Source: Comamonadaceae bacterium
GTDB lineage: Bacteria > Pseudomonadota > Gammaproteobacteria > Burkholderiales > Burkholderiaceae_C
Assembly (NCBI GenBank): GCA_027484575.1
Contig: JAIXSQ010000001.1
Coordinates: 62,001-126,000 of the forward strand
DNA: 64,000 bases
Direction: 5' to 3'
The position numbers were made by a program, and so were the translations under genes. Shown here one piece after another: positions 46,940-56,015 of this stretch (within the stretch, counting starts at the first letter, position 1; every line of letters begins with the position of its first letter). The notes beneath the pieces are model-generated. The model saw only the letters and a program-made list of their open reading frames with translations. It was not told the origin of the DNA and did not search any database.

Positions 46940-48347
46940 CGGCCCCGATTGTCGCCAGCGGCAGCCGCACCGTCGCGTCCAGTCCGCTGATGCGGCTGCC
47001 GGACAAGCGGTTGTCCAGCGCGATCGCGCCGCCCAGCGCCTGGACGATCTCGGCGCAGATCGCCAGGCCCAGGCCCGAGCCGCTGCGCGCATCGCCGGCG
47101 GCGAAGGGCTGGAACAGCCGCTCGCGCAGCTCGGCCGCGATGCCCGGCCCGCGGTCGGCCACGGTCAGCGCGGCCCAGCCGTTGGCCGTCACCAGCCGCA
47201 CCGACAGCGGCGCGCCCACGGGGCTGTGGCGGATCGCGTTGTGCAGCAGGTTGCGGCCCAGCTCGCGCAGCATCCATGCGTGCGCACGCACCGGCGCCGG
47301 CCGCACGTCGATCTCGAACTCCAGGTCGCGCTGCGCCACCAGCGGCGAGACCTCCAGCGCCAGCTCCCGCAGGATCGCGCCGAAGTCGTGCACCGCCTCC
47401 TGGCGGCCGCCGCGCAGCTGCTCGACCTTGGCCAGCGCGAGCATCTGGTTGGCCAGCTCGGTGGCCCGGTCGACGGTCAGCGCCGCCTCCTGCAGGGCCT
47501 GGCGGGCGTCGACGTCGCCGCGCAGCCCCGACTGCACCTGGGCCTTGAGCACGGCCAGCGGCGTGCGCAGCTGGTGGGCCGCGTCGCGCACGAAGCGCTG
47601 GCGGTGGGCCAGCAGCCGGGCCAGCCGCGCCATCACGCCGTTGGTGGCCTCCAGCAGCGGCAGCAGCTCGCGCGGCGCGCCCTCGGACGGCAGCGGCGTG
47701 AGGTCTTCCTCGGGCCGCGCCGCCAGCCGCGCCGACAGCCCGCGCACCGGCCGGGTGGCGCGCTGCACCACCAGCACGACCACGGCGGCGATCACCGCCA
47801 CCAGCAGGGCCTGGCGCCACAGCGTGTCCAGCAGGATGCGGCGCGCCGCGGCGCGCCGCAGCTCCAGCGTCTCGGCCACCTGGATCACCGCCATGCCGCG
47901 GCCCCGGGCGCCCGAGACCGGCTGCAGCAGCACGGCGACGCGCACCTCGTCGGCGCCGAGCCGGTCGTCGTAAAAGTCCACCAGGGCCTGGAACGGCGGC
48001 TGGGCCGGCAGCTGCCCGCGCCAGAAGGGCAGGTCGGGGAAGCCCGAGACCAGCTCGCCCTGCAGGCTGGAGACCCGGTAGAACAGCCGGTTGCGGGTGT
48101 CGGCTTCGAAGGCCTCCAGCGCAGAGTAGGGCACGGTCGAGCGCAGCACCGCGTCGCGGCCTTCGCCCACCACGTCCAGCTCCTCGCCGATCGACTTGGC
48201 CGAGGCCAGCAGCGTGCGGTCGTAGGCGGTGTTCAGGGCCGCCAGCGCCCGGCCGTACAGGCTGACCCCGTTGAGCGCGACCAGCACCAGCACCGGGCCG
48301 AGGATGCCCAGCAGCAGCGTGCGGCGCAGCGAGGCGGGCCCGGTCAT
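46920..48347 (-). CDS. tctE: Sensor histidine kinase, TctE type
   Basis: A 475-aa membrane kinase. Two membrane helices (about 9-28 and 172-192) flank a periplasmic sensor part. The HisKA box is RDAAHQLRTPLAVLK, N box NLLHNAIRHSP, and G boxes DRGPGI and GSGLGLAI. It overlaps tctD by 4 bp. Its position next to, and divergent from, tctCBA supports control of the tricarboxylate importer; the sensed ligand is not known. Confidence 0.93.
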   Translation of the reverse strand: MTGPASLRRTLLLGILGPVLVLVALNGVSLYGRALAALNTAYDRTLLASAKSIGEELDVVGEGRDAVLRSTVPYSALEAFEADTRNRLFYRVSSLQGELVSGFPDLPFWRGQLPAQPPFQALVDFYDDRLGADEVRVAVLLQPVSGARGRGMAVIQVAETLELRRAAARRILLDTLWRQALLVAVIAAVVVLVVQRATRPVRGLSARLAARPEEDLTPLPSEGAPRELLPLLEATNGVMARLARLLAHRQRFVRDAAHQLRTPLAVLKAQVQSGLRGDVDARQALQEAALTVDRATELANQMLALAKVEQLRGGRQEAVHDFGAILRELALEVSPLVAQRDLEFEIDVRPAPVRAHAWMLRELGRNLLHNAIRHSPVGAPLSVRLVTANGWAALTVADRGPGIAAELRERLFQPFAAGDARSGSGLGLAICAEIVQALGGAIALDNRLSGSRISGLDATVRLPLATIGADGQASH

Positions 48348-49015
48348 TTGACGAGGTAGCCCAGCCCGCGCAACGTCATCAGCGTCACGCCGGTGCCCGC
48401 CAGCTTCTTGCGCAGCCGGTAGACCACCACCTCGACGGCCTCGTACTGCACGTCGGGCTCGCCGGGAAAGACCAGCTCGAACAGCCGCTCCTTGGTGATC
48501 GCATGCCCCGGCCGCGCCATCAGCGCCACCAGCAGGGCCGATTCACGCGGCGTGAGCTCCAGCACCTGGCCGCGGTGGTAGGCCGCGCCGGTGGCCCGCT
48601 CGACCAACAGCTCGCCCAGCCGCAGCTCGCCCGGTGCGGGCGCCGCGGTGTCGGCGCCGCGGCGGCGGGCGAGGGCGCGCACCCGGGCCTCGAGCTCGTC
48701 CAGGTCGAAGGGCTTGGCCAGGTAGTCGTCGGCACCGGTGTTCAGCCCCAGCACCCGGTCGCCCACGGTGCCGCGGGCCGTGAGGATCAGCACCGGCGTG
48801 GCCAGCCCGGCCTCGCGGCCGCGGCGCAGCACCTCCAGGCCGTCCAGCCCCGGCAGGCTCAGGTCCAGCAGCAGCACGTCGGGCGGCCGAGCCTGCCAGC
48901 GGGCCAGCGCCTCGGCGCCGTCGCCGCAGGCCACCACGCCGAAGCCGCGCCGCGCCAGCGTGCGCTCGAGCGTGGCGCGCATCGTCGGATCGTCCTCGAC
49001 CAAGAGCAGCTGCAT
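48344..49015 (-). CDS. tctD: Response regulator, OmpR/TctD type
   Basis: A 223-aa two-domain regulator. The receiver has the phospho-aspartate in VLLLDLSLPGLDG, preceded by the VEDD acid pair, and Lys in AKPFDLDEL. The C-terminal winged helix (ELTPRESALLVALMARPGHAITKERL...VVVYRLRKKL) is OmpR-like. ATG 49015 has TACCCT eight bases upstream and no Shine-Dalgarno, a leaderless pattern. It probably activates tctC at 49144. Confidence 0.94.
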   Translation of the reverse strand: MQLLLVEDDPTMRATLERTLARRGFGVVACGDGAEALARWQARPPDVLLLDLSLPGLDGLEVLRRGREAGLATPVLILTARGTVGDRVLGLNTGADDYLAKPFDLDELEARVRALARRRGADTAAPAPGELRLGELLVERATGAAYHRGQVLELTPRESALLVALMARPGHAITKERLFELVFPGEPDVQYEAVEVVVYRLRKKLAGTGVTLMTLRGLGYLVK

Positions 49016-49023
49016 GGGGCGGC

Positions 49024-49029
49024 AGGGTA
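49024..49029 (-). promoter_or_regulatory. -10 box of tctD (leaderless geometry)
   Basis: TACCCT on the minus strand followed by eight bases and the tctD ATG, without a ribosome site. Same geometry as at trhO, dnaE, the sigma-54 activator and the HAD gene. Confidence 0.4.
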
Positions 49030-49143
49030 GCGCAGCCGGCACCGCCGTCCGGCTACGTGCTTTCCACGGGCCGCCGGACAGCCGAATGACAGGCAGGCGG
49101 CGGACGATCGCGGCACCCGCCGGTCCAACCTAGGAGACACCCC

Positions 49144-50094
49144 ATGCGCCGAGACGAGTTCCTGAAGGCCCTGGCCGCGCTGGCCGCCGCCGGCACGCTG
49201 CCGCTGACCGCCCGTGCCGCCACCGCCGTGAAGATGATGATTCCCGCCAACCCGGGTGGCGGCTGGGACACCACCGGCCGCGCGCTGGGCCGCGCGCTGC
49301 AGGAAGCCGGCGCGGGCAGCGTGAGCTACGAGAACAAGGGCGGCGCCGCCGGCGCCCTGGGCCTGGCGCAGTTCATCAACGCCAGCAAGGGCGACGGCAA
49401 CGCGCTGATGGTGATGGGCGCGGTGATGGTGGGCGGCATCATCACCGGCAAGCCGCCGGTGAACCTGTCGCAGGCCACGCCGATCGCGCGCCTGACCAGC
49501 GAGTACAACGTGTTCGTGCTGCCGGCCAACTCGCCGTTCAAGACCATGGCCGACGTGGTCGCCCAGCTGAAGAAGGACCCCGGCAGCGTCAAGTGGGGCG
49601 GCGGCTCGCGCGGCTCCACCGAGCACATCGCCGCGGCCATGATCGCGCAGAAGGTCGGCGTCGATCCGGCGAAGATCAACTACGTGGCGTTCCGCGGGGG
49701 CGGCGAGGCCACCGCGGCCATCCTGGGCGGCAACGTCACCGTCGGCGGCAGCGGCTACAGCGAGTTCGCCGAGTACATCCGGACCGGCAAGATGCGCCCC
49801 ATCGCCACCACCTCGGCCAAGCGCCTGAACGACGTGCCCACGCTGAAGGAGCAGGGCATCGACGTGGAGATCGGCAACTGGCGCGGCGTCTACGGGGCCC
49901 CGGGCATCACGGATGCGCAGAAGAAGGCCCTGACCGAGCTGGTGCTGGGGGCGCTCAAGACCAAGGCCTGGCAGGAGGCGCTGCAGAAGAACGACTGGAC
50001 GCCCGCGGTGCTGACCGGCCCGGCCTTCGAGAAGTTCGTCGACGACGAGTTCGCCAGCCTGCGCGCGGTGATGGTCAAGTCGGGCATGGTCTGA
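49144..50094 (+). CDS. tctC: Tripartite tricarboxylate transporter substrate-binding protein (Bug/TctC)
   Basis: A 316-aa periplasmic binding protein. The N-terminus MRRDEFLKALAALAAAG has a twin-arginine-like RRxxFLK motif. IPANPGGGWDTTGRAL and ENKGGAAGALGLAQF are hallmark ligand loops of the Bug family. The ATG has TAGGAGA eight bases upstream. It delivers a carboxylate (citrate-like or other) to the TctAB permease. Divergent from tctDE. Confidence 0.94.
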   Translation: MRRDEFLKALAALAAAGTLPLTARAATAVKMMIPANPGGGWDTTGRALGRALQEAGAGSVSYENKGGAAGALGLAQFINASKGDGNALMVMGAVMVGGIITGKPPVNLSQATPIARLTSEYNVFVLPANSPFKTMADVVAQLKKDPGSVKWGGGSRGSTEHIAAAMIAQKVGVDPAKINYVAFRGGGEATAAILGGNVTVGGSGYSEFAEYIRTGKMRPIATTSAKRLNDVPTLKEQGIDVEIGNWRGVYGAPGITDAQKKALTELVLGALKTKAWQEALQKNDWTPAVLTGPAFEKFVDDEFASLRAVMVKSGMV

Positions 50095-50099
50095 GGCGC

Positions 50100-50618
50100 A
50101 TGGCCACCACCACGTCCCCCACCGACCACCGCGCCCAGGCCGCCGTCGGTGCCGGCATCGTCGGCCTGGCGCTCGCGCTGGCCGGCGGTGCGCTGTCCAT
50201 TCCCGGCGAGGCGGGCTACGGCGGCGTCGGCCCCAACTTCCTGCCCTGGGTGGTGGCCGCGGCGCTGGCGGCCTGCGGCGTGCTGATCGTGCGCGAGGCG
50301 CTGACCGGCGGCTTCCGCGCCATGGAAGCGCCCCCGGGCGCCGCGCAGCCCTGGTGGCCCGGGCTGGCCTGGGTGTCGGCCGGCCTGCTGGCCAATGCCG
50401 CGCTGATCACCCGCATCGGCTTCATCTTCAGCTGCACCCTGTGCTACCTGCTGGCGGTGCAGGGCCTGCGCCGCGCGGCGGGGCAGGCGGCCTCGCGGCC
50501 GGCGGTGCTGGCGGCCGACCTGGCCACCGGCCTGGCGTTGTCGGCGCCGGTGTACTGGCTGTTCACCCGCTTGCTGGCGATCAACCTGCCGGGCCTGACG
50601 GGCACGGGCTGGCTCTGA
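50100..50618 (+). CDS. tctB: Tripartite tricarboxylate transporter small membrane subunit TctB
   Basis: A 172-aa protein with four membrane helices (about 16-34, 45-64, 85-107 and 135-158), as in TctB. It lies 5 bp after tctC and 16 bp before tctA. TctB is poorly conserved in sequence; the call relies on length, topology and position. Confidence 0.88.
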   Translation: MATTTSPTDHRAQAAVGAGIVGLALALAGGALSIPGEAGYGGVGPNFLPWVVAAALAACGVLIVREALTGGFRAMEAPPGAAQPWWPGLAWVSAGLLANAALITRIGFIFSCTLCYLLAVQGLRRAAGQAASRPAVLAADLATGLALSAPVYWLFTRLLAINLPGLTGTGWL

Positions 50619-50634
50619 GGCGACCCGGGATCCC

Positions 50635-52143
50635 ATGGACATCCTCAACGCCCTGCTGCACGGCTTCGCCGTCGCCATCACCCCCGCCAACCTGCTGTGG
50701 GCCCTGGTGGGCTGCGCCCTGGGCACCGCCGTCGGCGTGCTGCCCGGCATCGGCCCCGCGGTCGCGGTGGCCATGCTGCTGCCCATCACCTCGCAGGTGG
50801 AGATCACCTCCTCGATGATCTTCTTCTCGGGCATCTACTACGGCGCGATGTACGGCGGCTCGACCACCTCGATCCTGCTGAACACGCCCGGCGAGACCGC
50901 GAGCATGGTCACCGCCATGGAGGGCAACCGCATGGCCAAGAGCGGCCGCGCGGGCGCCGCGCTCGCCACCGCCGCCATCGGCTCCTTCGTCGCCGGCACC
51001 ATCGCCACCGCGGTGGTCACGCTGTTCGCGCCCTACGTGGCCGACCTGGCCGTCAAGCTGGGGCCGCCCGAGTACTTCCTGCTGATGGTGCTGGCCTTCA
51101 CCACCGTCAGCGCGGTGCTGGGCCGCAGCACGGTGCGCGGCATGGCGGCCCTGTTCCTCGGGCTGGCCATCGGCCTGGTGGGGATGGACCAGATCTCGGG
51201 CCAGGCGCGCTACACGCTGGGCCAGCCCGAGCTGCTGGACGGCATCGAGATCGTGCTGGTGGCCGTGGGCCTGTTCGCCGTGGCCGAGGTGCTGCACTTC
51301 GCGCTGTACGAGGCCCGCGAGGTCGAGACCCGCAACCACATGAGCCGCGTGAGCATGACCGCGCGCGACTGGCGCCGCTCGCTGCCCGCGTGGCTGCGCG
51401 GCGCGGCGATCGGCACGCCCTTCGGCTGCATCCCCGCCGGCGGCACCGAGATCCCCACGTTCCTGAGCTACGCGGTCGAGAAGAAGCTGGCCAAGGGCGA
51501 GGACCGGGCCGAGTTCGGCGGCAAGGGCGCCATCGAGGGCGTGGCGGGCCCCGAGGCCGCGAACAACGCCACGGTGACCGCCGCGATGATCCCGCTGCTC
51601 ACGCTGGGCATCCCGACCTCCAACACCACGGCGATCCTGCTGGGCGCGTTCCAGAACTACGGCATCCAGCCGGGACCGCAGCTGTTCACCACCTCGGCCA
51701 CGCTGGTGTGGGCGCTGATCGCGTCGCTGTACATCGGCAACGTGATGCTGCTGGTGCTCAACCTGCCGCTGGTCAAGGTCTGGGTGCAGCTGCTCAGGAT
51801 CCCCAAGCCGCAGCTGTACGCCGGCATCCTGATCTTCGCGACGGTGGGCGCCTACGGCATGCGCCAGAGCGCCTTTGACTTGGTGCTGCTGTGGGGCATC
51901 GGCCTGCTGGGCCTGCTGATGCGCCGCTTCGACTTCCCGACCGCGCCGGTGGTGGTCGGCATGATCCTGGGCCCGCTGGCGGAGGCGCAGCTGCGCAACG
52001 CGGTGTCCATCGGCGAGGGCAGCTTCGCGGTGTTCGTGCAACGGCCCGGCGCGGTCGTGCTGCTGCTGGTGATCGCGGCGGTGCTGGTGCTGCCGCGGCT
52101 GCTGGGCCTGCTGACGGCGCGGCAGGCGGCACGCGCGGCCTGA
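50635..52143 (+). CDS. tctA: Tripartite tricarboxylate transporter large permease TctA
   Basis: A 502-aa multi-span permease. [18 protein letters not shown] and [14 protein letters not shown] near the N-terminus, with [23 protein letters not shown] and [18 protein letters not shown] in the second half, are TctA signatures. It transports dicarboxylates or tricarboxylates with TctB, driven by an ion gradient, using TctC as receptor. Confidence 0.96.
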   Translation: MDILNALLHGFAVAITPANLLWALVGCALGTAVGVLPGIGPAVAVAMLLPITSQVEITSSMIFFSGIYYGAMYGGSTTSILLNTPGETASMVTAMEGNRMAKSGRAGAALATAAIGSFVAGTIATAVVTLFAPYVADLAVKLGPPEYFLLMVLAFTTVSAVLGRSTVRGMAALFLGLAIGLVGMDQISGQARYTLGQPELLDGIEIVLVAVGLFAVAEVLHFALYEAREVETRNHMSRVSMTARDWRRSLPAWLRGAAIGTPFGCIPAGGTEIPTFLSYAVEKKLAKGEDRAEFGGKGAIEGVAGPEAANNATVTAAMIPLLTLGIPTSNTTAILLGAFQNYGIQPGPQLFTTSATLVWALIASLYIGNVMLLVLNLPLVKVWVQLLRIPKPQLYAGILIFATVGAYGMRQSAFDLVLLWGIGLLGLLMRRFDFPTAPVVVGMILGPLAEAQLRNAVSIGEGSFAVFVQRPGAVVLLLVIAAVLVLPRLLGLLTARQAARAA

Positions 52144-52243
52144 GGGCTCGCGCCACCCGGCCAGGGTCCTTGCCTGCGCGGGGACGGCGGCGCGGGACGG
52201 CCCGTGTGCGTGTCCCAAGAGTCCCCGCCGGAGCAGGACGGCC

Positions 52244-52320
52244 CGTCATGCCCGCGCAGGCGGGCATCCACGACCAGGCACCGCGCTCGACCCTGGGCCG
52301 CCGCCTGGGCGGGGACCGCG
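52244..52320. repeat. Interspersed two-hairpin repeat, copy 3 (inverted)
   Basis: The same element as at 3974 and 8317 but in the opposite orientation: CGTCATGCCCGCGCAGG is the reverse complement of the right arm of copies 1 and 2. The far arm (CCGCCTGGGCGGGGAC) is decayed. It lies in the 203-bp gap between tctA and the sigma-54 activator; the rest of the gap shows nothing recognisable. Confidence 0.7.
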
Positions 52321-52332
52321 CGGCCGGCGGGC

Positions 52333-52338
52333 TACCAT
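52333..52338 (+). promoter_or_regulatory. -10 box of the sigma-54 activator gene (leaderless geometry)
   Basis: TACCAT followed by eight bases and the ATG at 52347, with no Shine-Dalgarno. Confidence 0.4.
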
Positions 52339-52346
52339 CCCCGCCC

Positions 52347-53822
52347 ATGCCCGCTTCCGACGACACCCTGCCGCTGGACGGCCAGCGCATCCTCGCGCTG
52401 GCCGCGCGCTCGATGTTCGACCTGTTCGCCAATGCCAGCGAGGGCATGCTGCTGGTGGACCGCGACGGCCGGGTGGTGTGGATCAACGACCAGTACAAGC
52501 GCTTCCTGCCGGCGCTGGGCTTCGAGCGGGTCGAGGACTTCGTCGGCAAGCCCGTGGCCGAGGTGGTGCAGAACACGCAGATGGACCGCGTGATCCGCAC
52601 CGGCAAGCCGATCCTGATCGACCTGCTGGCCAACCGCGCCGGCACCTTCGTGGTCAGCCGCATCCCGCTGCGCGACGAGGCCGGCGAGGTGATCGGCGCG
52701 CTGGGCATCGTGCTGTTCGACCATCCCGAGACCACGCTGCAGCCGCTGATCTCCAAGTTCGCGAACCTGCAGCGCGAGCTCGACGAGGCCCGGCGCGAGC
52801 TCGCCACGCAGCGGCGCACCAAGTACACCCTGGCCAGCTTCATCGGCTCCAGCCCGGCGGCCACCGAGGTCAAGCGGCAGGCGCGGCGGGCGGCGCTGTC
52901 GTCCAGCCCGGTGCTGCTGCTGGGCGAGACCGGCACCGGCAAGGAGTTGCTGGCGCATGCGATCCACGCTGGCTCGGCGCGCGCCCGGGGCCCGCTGGTC
53001 AGCGTCAACATCGCCGCCGTGCCCGACACCTTGCTGGAAGCCGAGTTCTTCGGCGTCGCGCCGGGCGCCTACACCGGCGCCGACCGCAAGGGCCGCGACG
53101 GCAAGTTCAAGCTGGCCGACGGCGGCACGCTGTTCCTGGACGAGATCGGCGACATGCCCCTGTCGCTGCAGCCCAAGCTGCTGCGCGCGCTGCAGGAAGG
53201 CGAGATCGAGCCCCTGGGTTCCAACCGGCTGGTGCCCTTCGACGCCCGCGTGATCGCCGCCACCTCGCGCGACCTGGCGCAGCTGGTGCGCGAAGGGCGC
53301 TTCCGCGAGGACCTGTACTACCGCCTGAACGTGCTGCCGATCCGGGTGCCGCCGCTGCGCGAGCGGCAGGCCGACATCCCGGCGCTGGTCGAGGCGCTGG
53401 GCGAGGACATCGGGCTGCGCAACGGCACGCTGCCGCCCGAGGTCAGCCCGCAGGCGCTGGCGCTGCTTCAGGCGCAGGCCTGGCGCGGCAACATCCGCGA
53501 GCTGCGCAACGTGCTCGAGCAGGCCGCGATGCGCAGCGACAGCCGCCGCATCGAGGCCGCGCCGGTGCAGGAGGTGCTGTGCGCCGCGGGCATCGAGCCG
53601 GCCGCGCCGGTGCAGCTCGCGCCGGACGCGGGGCAGGGCGCGCAGGCGCACGGCGGGCCGCTGCTGCGTCCGCTGGCCGAGCAGGTCGCGCAGCTCGAGC
53701 GCGCCGCCATTGCCGCGGCCCTGGCGGCCAGCGGCGGCAACAAGGTCGCGGCGGCCCGGCTGCTGGGCATCTCGCGCGCGACGCTCTACGAACGCCTGTC
53801 CGACATTCAGGCATCTGTCTGA
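52347..53822 (+). CDS. Sigma-54-dependent activator with PAS domain
   Basis: A 491-aa NtrC-type activator. An N-terminal PAS domain (about 20-135; [18 protein letters not shown]) is followed by a coiled linker and an AAA+ domain (about 168-400) with Walker [15 protein letters not shown] (the sigma-54 contact loop, usually GAFTGA) and [10 protein letters not shown]-terminal Fis-type helix-turn-helix is [19 protein letters not shown]. There is no receiver domain, so it senses a ligand or redox state directly. It likely drives the transporter operon at 53965. Its last codons contain two of three probable operator dyads. Confidence 0.95.
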   Translation: MPASDDTLPLDGQRILALAARSMFDLFANASEGMLLVDRDGRVVWINDQYKRFLPALGFERVEDFVGKPVAEVVQNTQMDRVIRTGKPILIDLLANRAGTFVVSRIPLRDEAGEVIGALGIVLFDHPETTLQPLISKFANLQRELDEARRELATQRRTKYTLASFIGSSPAATEVKRQARRAALSSSPVLLLGETGTGKELLAHAIHAGSARARGPLVSVNIAAVPDTLLEAEFFGVAPGAYTGADRKGRDGKFKLADGGTLFLDEIGDMPLSLQPKLLRALQEGEIEPLGSNRLVPFDARVIAATSRDLAQLVREGRFREDLYYRLNVLPIRVPPLRERQADIPALVEALGEDIGLRNGTLPPEVSPQALALLQAQAWRGNIRELRNVLEQAAMRSDSRRIEAAPVQEVLCAAGIEPAAPVQLAPDAGQGAQAHGGPLLRPLAEQVAQLERAAIAAALAASGGNKVAAARLLGISRATLYERLSDIQASV

Positions 53823-53856
53823 AGTTCAGGCAAACTGGTTGTCCGACATTCAGGCA
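53797..53856 (+). promoter_or_regulatory. Three dyad operators, probable activator binding sites
   Basis: 17-bp sites at 53797-53813, 53816-53832 and 53840-53856. The central one, TGTCTGAAGTTCAGGCA, is a near-perfect dyad of form TGYCTGAAnTTCAGRCA; the outer two are identical to each other (TGTCCGACATTCAGGCA). The first lies wholly within the end of the activator gene and the second spans its stop codon. They lie about 50-110 bp upstream of the -24/-12 promoter, the usual distance for enhancer sites. Confidence 0.7.
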
Positions 53857-53906
53857 TCCGCCCGCCCCGTGCTGGTGAATCCCTTGCGAATCAAGGACTT
53901 GCGCGC

Positions 53907-53922
53907 TGGCACGTTCGGTGCA
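53907..53922 (+). promoter_or_regulatory. Sigma-54 promoter (-24/-12)
   Basis: TGGCACG-TTCG-GTGCA matches the consensus TGGCACG-N4-TTGCA at all positions but one, with exact GG-to-GC spacing. Transcription would start near 53934, about 30 bp before the substrate-binding protein gene. Confidence 0.8.
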
Positions 53923-53964
53923 CAGCGCACCGTGCAAGAGCAACGTCGTTCGAGGAGACAAGAC

Positions 53965-55155
53965 ATGCAACGCCGCACCTGGGTCGCGCTCGCCGCGCTG
54001 GCCGCCTCCGCCCTGTCCGCCCCGCTGGCCTTCGGCCAGGCCAAGGACATCCGCATCGCCCACGTCTACAGCCGCACCGGCCCGCTCGAGGCCTACGGCA
54101 AGCAGACCCAGACCGGGCTGATGATGGGCCTGGACTACGCCACCGGCGGCACCATGGCCATCAACGGCCGCAAGATCGTGGTGATCGAGAAGGACGACCA
54201 GGGCAAGCCCGACCTGGGCAAGTCGCTGCTGGCCACCGCCTACTCGGACGACAAGGTGGACCTGGCCGTCGGCCCGACCTCCTCGGGCGTGGCCCTGGCC
54301 ATGCTGCCGGTGGCCGAGGAGTACAAGAAGCTGCTGCTGGTCGAGCCCGCCGTGGCCGACTCGATCACCGGCGACAAGTGGAACAAGTACATCTTCCGCA
54401 CCGGCCGCAACAGCTCGCAGGACGCGATCTCCAACGCGGTGGCGCTGGACAAGCCGGGCACCGTGATCGCCACCCTGGCGCAGGACTACGCCTTCGGCCG
54501 TGACGGCGTGAAGGCGTTCCGCGAGGCGGTGAAGAAGGCCAAGATCGTCCACGAGGAATACCTGCCGGCCAACACCACCGACTTCACGGCCGGTGCGCAG
54601 CGCCTGATCGACAAGCTCAAGGACCAGCCCGGCCGCAAGGTGATCTGGATCGTGTGGGCCGGCGCCGGCAACCCGTTCAAGATCGCCGACCTGGACCTCA
54701 AGCGCCACGGCATCGAGATCGCCACCGGCGGCAACATCCTGCCGGCCATGGCCTCGTACAAGCAGTTCCCGGGCATGGAGGGCGCGACCTACTACTACTT
54801 CGGCATCCCGAAGAACCCGGTCAACGAGGCCCTGGTCGCCAACCACTACAAGCAGTTCAAGACCCCGCCGGACTTCTTCACCGCCGGCGGTTTCTCGGCC
54901 GCGATGGCGATCGTCACCGCGCTGAAGAAGACGGGCGGCGACACCGGCACCGACAAGCTGATCGCCACCATGGAGGGCATGTCCTTCGACACGCCCAAGG
55001 GCCGGATGACCTTCCGCAAGGACGACCACCAGGCCCTGCAGTCCATGTACCACTTCAAGATCAAGGTCGACCCGGCCTTCGCCTGGGGCGTGCCCGAGCT
55101 GGTGCGCGAGATCAAGCCCGACGAGATGGACGTGCCGATCCGCAACAAGCGCTGA
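53965..55155 (+). CDS. ABC transporter substrate-binding protein, branched-chain amino acid/amide type
   Basis: A 396-aa periplasmic binding protein with a signal peptide (1-25, ending LAFGQA) and a Leu/Ile/Val-binding-protein fold (HVYSRTGPLEAYGKQTQTGLMMGLDYATGG). The ATG has GAGGAGAC about nine bases upstream. Family members bind amino acids, amides, urea or aromatic acids; the ligand here cannot be read. It starts the operon driven by the sigma-54 promoter and is separated from livG by two strong hairpins. Confidence 0.93.
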   Translation: MQRRTWVALAALAASALSAPLAFGQAKDIRIAHVYSRTGPLEAYGKQTQTGLMMGLDYATGGTMAINGRKIVVIEKDDQGKPDLGKSLLATAYSDDKVDLAVGPTSSGVALAMLPVAEEYKKLLLVEPAVADSITGDKWNKYIFRTGRNSSQDAISNAVALDKPGTVIATLAQDYAFGRDGVKAFREAVKKAKIVHEEYLPANTTDFTAGAQRLIDKLKDQPGRKVIWIVWAGAGNPFKIADLDLKRHGIEIATGGNILPAMASYKQFPGMEGATYYYFGIPKNPVNEALVANHYKQFKTPPDFFTAGGFSAAMAIVTALKKTGGDTGTDKLIATMEGMSFDTPKGRMTFRKDDHQALQSMYHFKIKVDPAFAWGVPELVREIKPDEMDVPIRNKR

Positions 55156-55161
55156 GGCACC

Positions 55162-55212
55162 GCTGCACGCGCCGTCGTGCAGCCCCTTCCGTGGCGTGCG
55201 CCCGGCGCACGC
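55162..55212 (+). repeat. Two hairpins between binding-protein gene and livG
   Basis: 55162-55183: an 8-bp perfect stem GCTGCACG/CGTGCAGC. 55194-55212: an 8-bp perfect stem GCGTGCGC/GCGCACGC with a 3-base loop. There is no T-run, so they are more like mRNA-stabilising or partial-stop structures than full terminators. Confidence 0.6.
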
Positions 55213-55241
55213 GACCTTCCCATTCCCCTCCTGGAGCGAGC

Positions 55242-56015
55242 ATGAGCGTCCTCGCGACCCATGGCCTGACCGTGCGCTTCGGCGGCCACGTGGCGGTCGA
55301 TGCGGTCACCTGCGCGTTCGAGCCGGGCACGCTGACCGCGATCGTCGGTCCCAACGGTGCCGGCAAGACGACCTACTTCAACCTGATCTCGGGGCAGCTC
55401 AAGGCCACGGCCGGCACCGTGACGCTGGGCGGGCGCGACCTGTCCGGCGCGGGCGCCTCGGCGCGCACCCGCGCCGGGCTGGGCCGCGCCTTCCAGCTGA
55501 CCAACCTGTTCCCGCGGCTGTCGGTGCAGGAGAACGTGCGGCTGGCGGTGCAGGCGGCGCACGACGGCCCGCACCGCCGCGGCCTGAACCTGTGGAGCGT
55601 GTGGAACGACCATGCCGCGCTGCGCGAACGCGCCGAGGCCATCCTCGAGACGGTGGCGCTCGCGGCCAAGGCGCACGAGCTGGTGGCCAGCCTGCCGCAC
55701 GGCGACCAGCGCAAGCTGGAGGTCGCGCTGCTGATGGCGCTGGAGCCGCAGGTCTACATGTTCGACGAGCCCACGGCCGGCATGAACGCGGCCGAGGCGC
55801 CGGTCATCCTGGACCTGATCCGGCGGCTGAAGGCCGACCGCAGCAAGACCATCCTGCTGGTCGAGCACAAGATGGACGTGGTGCGCGAGCTGGCCGACCG
55901 CATCATCGTGCTGCACAACGGCAAGCTGGTGGCCGACGGCGAGCCGGCCGAGGTGATCGCATCGCCGGTGGTGCAGGAAGCCTACCTGGGCGTGGCACCC
56001 AAGGAGCCTGCATGA
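55242..56015 (+). CDS. livG: ABC transporter ATP-binding protein, LivG type
   Basis: A 257-aa ATPase. Walker A GPNGAGKTT near residue 36 and Walker B VYMFDEPTAGMN are present, with the long Q-loop to signature region (FQLTNLFPRLSVQENV) typical of LivG. The signature is unusual, LPHGDQRKLEVALL, in place of LSYGQQR. It overlaps livF by 4 bp. Confidence 0.93.
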   Translation: MSVLATHGLTVRFGGHVAVDAVTCAFEPGTLTAIVGPNGAGKTTYFNLISGQLKATAGTVTLGGRDLSGAGASARTRAGLGRAFQLTNLFPRLSVQENVRLAVQAAHDGPHRRGLNLWSVWNDHAALRERAEAILETVALAAKAHELVASLPHGDQRKLEVALLMALEPQVYMFDEPTAGMNAAEAPVILDLIRRLKADRSKTILLVEHKMDVVRELADRIIVLHNGKLVADGEPAEVIASPVVQEAYLGVAPKEPA

